Shown piece by piece: positions 5,826-8,493 of a DNA stretch of 8,493 bases. The stretch spans positions 1 through 8,493 of the forward strand of contig CAZQLE010000174.1 in NCBI GenBank assembly GCA_964593905.1, in the 5' to 3' direction. The notes beneath the pieces are model-generated. The model saw only the letters and a program-made list of their open reading frames with translations, was not told the origin of the DNA and did not search any database. How positions within the stretch are numbered: the stretch's first letter is position 1; every line of letters starts with the position of its first letter. The stretch comes from CAZQLE01 sp964593905 (GTDB lineage Bacteria > Chloroflexota > Anaerolineae > Anaerolineales > Anaerolineaceae). Made by a program: the position numbers and the translations under genes.

Positions 5826-6782
5826 GTGGAGAAAAAAATTTTTGTTGTTCTCAATCCAGCGGCCGGTTTTGCCGCCGACCCGCAGCGGGTGCGCCGCAAA
5901 CTCGAAACCTGGCAGGAAGCCAACCCGTGCCAGATTGAAATTTACGAGACCCGTGAAGACGAAGACCTGACCGCGGTCGTTCAACACGCCGTGCGCAGCG
6001 GCGCAGATATCATTGCCGCGGCCGGCGGCGACGGCACCATTTCGCTTGTCTCGGCCGGGATGATCAACAGCCCCGTGCCGCTGCTCATTCTGCCCACCGG
6101 CACGGGCAACCTGCTGGCGCACGAAATGGGTATGCCCGGTGATCTGCACCGCGCCCTCGATCTGATCCACGGCGGCAGTCACACCCTGCAGCTCGATGCC
6201 ATGTCGATCAACGGCCGGCACGGGGTATTAAACATGGGCGTGGGCTTCAGCTCCAACCTCATCAAAAATACTGCCCGCAAAGACAAACGCAAATTTGGCA
6301 TTCTGGCTTATTTTGCCGCCGCGGTGCGGGCTTTGCTCGGTTTGCAGCCCTATAGCTTTCGCCTGACCGTGGATGGCAAGAAGTTTGTCATTCGCGCCTC
6401 AGAGATTTTTGTCGCCAACGGCGGGCTGCTGGGCATTAAGCTGCCCTTTGAAGATTTCAAGATCCTGCCCGATGACGGCCGGGTGGACCTGTTTGTCATT
6501 CGCGCCCGCACCCTGGGCGACTATCTCGAAATGTTGTGGTACATTCTGCGCGGCAAGCCGCGCTCTTCACGCAAAATGTTTTACATCCAGGCCGCCGAAG
6601 AGATCCTCATCCAGTGCAACAAACGCCTGCCCGCCCAGGCCGATGGCGAAGTGATCGGCGAGACCCCGGTACAGATCAAGGTGCTGCCGCGCGCCGTGCC
6701 CGTGCTGTGCCCCGATAAAGGCGAAACCGCCGAGCCCCTGCGTGAACTGATCCGCAGTTGGATGATCCGCCCGCTGGGTTGA
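5826..6782 (+). CDS. Diacylglycerol kinase / YegS-type lipid kinase family protein
   Basis: This 318-residue protein has the DAGK catalytic-domain motifs in order: NPAAG at 10-14, GGDGT at 67-71 (nucleotide-binding loop), PTGTGNLLA at 90-98, the PDDGRVDLFVI block at 215-225 and the late ADGE at 272-275. The length is usual for the family, which phosphorylates diacylglycerol, sphingoid bases or related lipids with ATP at the cytoplasmic membrane face. In bacteria this often recycles diacylglycerol to phosphatidic acid. The first codon is GTG; the sequence before it has no ribosome binding site, and a -10-like TATCAT ends 7 bases upstream, so the mRNA may be leaderless. No earlier in-frame start with a good site is evident. 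The homocysteine methyltransferase gene follows after 44 bases with its own -10-like box. The lipid substrate cannot be fixed from sequence. Confidence 0.92.
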   Translation: MEKKIFVVLNPAAGFAADPQRVRRKLETWQEANPCQIEIYETREDEDLTAVVQHAVRSGADIIAAAGGDGTISLVSAGMINSPVPLLILPTGTGNLLAHEMGMPGDLHRALDLIHGGSHTLQLDAMSINGRHGVLNMGVGFSSNLIKNTARKDKRKFGILAYFAAAVRALLGLQPYSFRLTVDGKKFVIRASEIFVANGGLLGIKLPFEDFKILPDDGRVDLFVIRARTLGDYLEMLWYILRGKPRSSRKMFYIQAAEEILIQCNKRLPAQADGEVIGETPVQIKVLPRAVPVLCPDKGETAEPLRELIRSWMIRPLG

Positions 6783-6788
6783 TGCGGT

Positions 6789-6794
6789 TATAAT
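6789..6794 (+). promoter_or_regulatory. Perfect -10 box TATAAT before the homocysteine methyltransferase gene
   Basis: TATAAT lies in the 44-base gap, with the expected start near 6801 and AAGGA (6815-6819) seven bases ahead of the ATG. No convincing -35 is found at 16-18 bases; the nearest TTG-type hexamer is 25 bases away. The gene may therefore be read both from here and by read-through from the lipid kinase gene. Confidence 0.45.
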
Positions 6795-6826
6795 AGGGGC
6801 ATATCTCCTTAAAGAAGGACACAATC

Positions 6827-7708
6827 ATGACAACCAACCGCTTCCTGGATGCGCTTAACCACACTGCCGCCCCGCTGGTGATCGACGGTGCGACCGGCAC
6901 CAATTTGCAGGCCCGCGGGCTAACACGCGGCGCCCCCGGCGAGACCTGGGTGTTGGAGAACCCACAGGAAATTTTGCGTCTGCACCGCGATTTTCTCACC
7001 GCCGGTTCGAATATCATCCTCACCTGCACCTTTGGGGCCACGGGTTTGCGTCTGGCGCACCTGGGGCTGGCCGAACGCGCCGCCGAGGTGAACCAGAAAG
7101 CCGCAGCCCTGGCGCGTGAAGCCGCCGCACCATTTGGCGCGCTGGTGGCGGGGTCCATCGGCCCCACCGGGCAGATGCTCAAACCCCTCGGCCCGCTGGA
7201 ACCCGCCGAAGCCGAGGCCGCTTTTGCCGCCCAGGCCCAGGCGCTGGCCGCCGCCGGGGTGGACCTGCTGGTGGTTGAGACGCAGTTTGATCTGGCCGAG
7301 GCCGAGCTGGCCGTCAAAGCCGCCCTGGCCACCGGGCTGCCGGTGGTGTGTTCCTTCAGCTATGACCGCGGTGTGCGCACCATGATGGGCGTTAAACCCG
7401 GCCAGATGGCCGAAAAATTCAGCGTCCCCGGTGTGGCCGCGCTGGGCATCAACTGTGGGCGCAGTCTGGAAGAAAACCTGAAAGTGCTGGCCGATCTGCG
7501 CACTGCGACCAGCCTGCCGATCTGGTTCAAACCCAACGCCGGGCTGCCAATCACCGATGAACACGGCCAGACCCATTACAGCCTGACCCCGGCCGAAATG
7601 GGCGCGCAGGCGCCGGGCTGGGTGGCTGCCGGGGCGCGGCTGGTGGGCGGCTGCTGCGGCACCAGCCCCGAACATCTGGGTGCCATTGCACAGGCGGTTA
7701 AAGCGTAA
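6827..7708 (+). CDS. Stand-alone homocysteine S-methyltransferase domain protein
   Basis: The 293-residue protein is a single homocysteine-binding methyltransferase barrel, as in the N-terminus of MetH, in BHMT and in MmuM. It starts with DGATGTNLQ (20-28), has the typical ltcTFGATGLRL segment (65-76) and GSIGPTG (109-115), and carries the three zinc-binding cysteines: Cys210 in GINCG, and Cys276 with Cys277 in GGCCGTSP. The zinc activates homocysteine for methylation to methionine in the cytoplasm. There is no folate, cobalamin or reactivation domain, so the methyl donor is unclear: it could be S-methylmethionine or SAM, a betaine-type donor, or a corrinoid protein encoded elsewhere. AAGGA sits seven bases before the ATG. 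A very strong hairpin terminator follows the stop. The fold call is secure; the donor is open. Confidence 0.92.
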   Translation: MTTNRFLDALNHTAAPLVIDGATGTNLQARGLTRGAPGETWVLENPQEILRLHRDFLTAGSNIILTCTFGATGLRLAHLGLAERAAEVNQKAAALAREAAAPFGALVAGSIGPTGQMLKPLGPLEPAEAEAAFAAQAQALAAAGVDLLVVETQFDLAEAELAVKAALATGLPVVCSFSYDRGVRTMMGVKPGQMAEKFSVPGVAALGINCGRSLEENLKVLADLRTATSLPIWFKPNAGLPITDEHGQTHYSLTPAEMGAQAPGWVAAGARLVGGCCGTSPEHLGAIAQAVKA

Positions 7709-7741
7709 AAAGCGCTTGCCACCGGGCCCAATTTCAACACA

Positions 7742-7793
7742 ACAGTGCGTTTGATAAAAAGCTGTATGGCTTTTATTGAACGCACTGTTTTTA
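7742..7793 (+). terminator. Long hairpin terminator after the homocysteine methyltransferase gene
   Basis: ACAGTGCGTT (7742-7751) pairs perfectly with AACGCACTGT (7779-7788). The stem continues inward through two G-U pairs, six A-T pairs and two G-C pairs, with one bulged A at 7760, to a 6-base loop TGTATG (7763-7768). This gives 20 base pairs, followed by a TTTTTATT tail. It starts 33 bases after the stop codon and should end the lipid kinase / methyltransferase transcript. Confidence 0.88.
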
Positions 7794-7800
7794 TTCCCCC

Positions 7801-7891
7801 GGCAAGCATTTCGCAGGTTGAGTAGAGGGGCATCAAAGCGGCTGTTTTTAAGACGCTCGTTTGCCCCGAAACCCAACAGCAGGTACGAGCG
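7801..7891 (+). repeat. Interspersed repeat, copy A (91 bp direct repeat)
   Basis: This 91-bp unit recurs at 8050-8140 with five mismatches and no gaps (about 95% identity). It begins GGCAAGCATTTCG and ends with CCCCGAAACCCAAC plus a short AGCAGGTAC tail. Its right end faces an inverted copy, so the two can fold into a cruciform. It carries no transposase and no convincing reading frame. It looks like a dispersed non-coding or MITE-like element; its copy number elsewhere is unknown. Confidence 0.8.
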
Positions 7892-7897
7892 ATACCC

Positions 7898-7965
7898 GTT
7901 GGGTTTCGGGGGGATGGGCATTATTGGTGGATGGTTCGGGTATGCCCCCCCTCAACCCAACCTAC
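7898..7965 (-). repeat. Inverted copy of the repeat ends with a different core
   Basis: GTTGGGTTTCGGGG (7898-7911) is the exact reverse complement of the right end of copy A (7864-7877). CTCAACCCAACCTAC (7951-7965) is the exact reverse complement of the left part of copy B (8062-8076). The order matches a third unit in reverse orientation, but the bases between the two ends (7912-7941) do not resemble the core of copies A and B. Conserved ends around a variable core are the notable property. Confidence 0.65.
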
Positions 7966-7993
7966 CACCCGGCATGACACGAACAAAAGCACA

Positions 7994-8032
7994 TGTCATT
8001 CTGAGCCGCAGCGCAGCGCAGGCGAAGAATCT
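7994..8032. repeat. TGTCATTCTGAG...GAAGAATCT interspersed element
   Basis: TGTCATTCTGAG (7994-8005) and GAAGAATCT (8024-8032) bracket a GC-rich core made of GCAGC-type repeats. I recall this combination as a common dispersed non-coding repeat in several environmental bacterial genomes, including Chloroflexota; that is memory, not a search. GCCGCAGC (8005-8012) also pairs exactly with GCTGCGGC (8045-8052) at the start of copy B. Confidence 0.5.
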
Positions 8033-8049
8033 CTACCCATGCGGGCTGC

Positions 8050-8140
8050 GGCAAGCATTTCGTAGGTTGGGTTGAGGGGCATCAAAGCGGCTGTTTTTAA
8101 GACGCTCGCTTGCCCCGAAACCCAACAGCAGGTACAAGCG
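8050..8140 (+). repeat. Interspersed repeat, copy B (91 bp direct repeat)
   Basis: The same 91-bp unit as 7801-7891, in the same orientation, differing at five positions. Homology stops sharply at about 8140, where copy A runs into its inverted partner and copy B runs into a different hairpin (8138-8166). That sharp edge marks the true boundary of the repeat unit. Confidence 0.8.
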
Positions 8141-8166
8141 GTTGCCATGCCGGGGAGGGCAACCGC
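8138..8166 (-). terminator. Hairpin downstream of the SDR gene, possibly its terminator
   Basis: GCGGTTGCC (8138-8146) and GGCAACCGC (8158-8166) form a perfect 9-bp stem with an 11-base loop, 15 bases past the stop codon of the minus-strand gene. No T run follows on either strand, so termination is only suggested by position. Confidence 0.35.
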
Positions 8167-8181
8167 AGAGTGGTTGGCGTT

Positions 8182-8493
8182 TCAGACCTTCAACATTCCC
8201 ACCCCGCGAAACCACACCGCCGCGCGGGCGATGGCAGCTTCAACCGGCGTCTGGGGCAGGCCCAGCTCGGCCACCGCGCGGGCCGGGCTGTAAAAGTGGT
8301 TCACAAAACCCAGCCGCGCCAGCGCGCTGTTCACGGCCGCCTCGCGCCCGCTCAGGCGCTCCCACAAATCGCCGGCCGCCCCCAGAGCGCAGACAGCAGC
8401 GCGCGGCACACGCAGCCCGGGGGTATGCCGCCCCAACACTTGCTCGATCAGCATAAAAATCTGGTCATAACTCAAATTCTCATTCCCCAGAAT
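8182..8493 (-). CDS. NAD-dependent epimerase / dihydroflavonol reductase-like SDR protein, C-terminal part
   Basis: The frame is open to the window edge and ends at a TGA at 8182-8184, giving the last 103 residues of a protein whose start lies beyond base 8493. The visible part opens with ILGNENLSYDQIF, the block seen in extended short-chain dehydrogenases of the dihydroflavonol-4-reductase / HpnA type. It continues with a helix-rich stretch (LRVPRAAVCALGAAGDLWERLSG in two parts) and ends with the ARAVAELGLPQTPVEAAIARAAVWFRG pattern, in which xELGxxPxxxxxA and WF are typical of the family end. The Rossmann nucleotide-binding and YxxxK catalytic parts are not in the window, so substrate and activity cannot be judged. 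An internal TTG near 8475 is not a real start, because homology-like sequence continues upstream of it. Confidence 0.8.
   Translation of the reverse strand: MLGNENLSYDQIFMLIEQVLGRHTPGLRVPRAAVCALGAAGDLWERLSGREAAVNSALARLGFVNHFYSPARAVAELGLPQTPVEAAIARAAVWFRGVGMLKV

Noticed and set aside
6920..7921. Minus-strand open frame of 333 codons opposite the homocysteine methyltransferase gene
   Set aside because: It is antisense to a well-supported gene, and its first part is translated repeat sequence. The matching peptide at 8033-8215 comes only from the DNA repeat.
7776..8075. Plus-strand open frame of 99 codons in the repeat region
   Set aside because: It runs through the terminator tail and both repeat families, has no ribosome binding site and resembles no protein. 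Its codons simply follow the repeats.
7801..8140. Possible CRISPR array
   Set aside because: There are only two direct copies of 91 bp about 160 bp apart. Repeat length and spacing do not fit, and no cas genes are present.

Overview
The window is an 8.5 kb piece of a GC-rich bacterial chromosome. It holds eight protein-coding genes, two of them cut by the window edges. Dense GC-rich coding, a tungsten-type aldehyde ferredoxin oxidoreductase with a polyferredoxin partner, and interspersed repeats containing a TGTCATTCTGAG...GAAGAATCT element together suggest an anaerobic or facultative Chloroflexota (Anaerolineae-like) organism. This assignment is an inference: there is no rRNA or other marker gene.

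Left part, plus strand: the C-terminal two thirds or so of an FGGY-family carbohydrate kinase (1-795). After it comes a 230-base gap with a near-consensus sigma-70 promoter (871-899) and a roughly 100-nt leader ending in a strong intrinsic terminator (967-1003), just upstream of the ribosome binding site of a site-2 (M50) membrane protease with two C-terminal CBS domains (1026-2150). An 11-bp helix in the leader overlaps the 5' arm of the terminator. This is the layout of a transcription attenuator or riboswitch, and I do not recognise it as a known class.

Middle, minus strand: a zinc-ribbon protein with a possible PH/GRAM-like domain (4764-5549), then a 660-residue AOR-family oxidoreductase (2604-4586), then a ferredoxin-like protein with four CxxCxxCxxxC motifs (2147-2578). 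The AOR and ferredoxin genes are translationally close and probably form an AorAB-like enzyme and electron-transfer pair. The ferredoxin gene meets the protease gene tail to tail, and both stop codons lie inside one TTAA. The zinc-ribbon gene is clearly richer in AT than its neighbours and may be a recent acquisition.

Right part, plus strand: a divergent 276-base gap with an orphan plus-strand terminator, then a DagK/YegS-type lipid kinase with a GTG start (5826-6782) and a stand-alone homocysteine S-methyltransferase (6827-7708) closed by a very long hairpin terminator. From 7801 to about 8166 there is a gene-free cluster of interspersed repeats: two 91-bp direct copies, one inverted copy with a different core, and the TGTCATTCTGAG element. 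The window ends with the C-terminus of a minus-strand NAD-dependent epimerase/reductase-like SDR protein (8182-8493). The genes do not form one pathway; the AOR/ferredoxin pair is the only evident functional unit.
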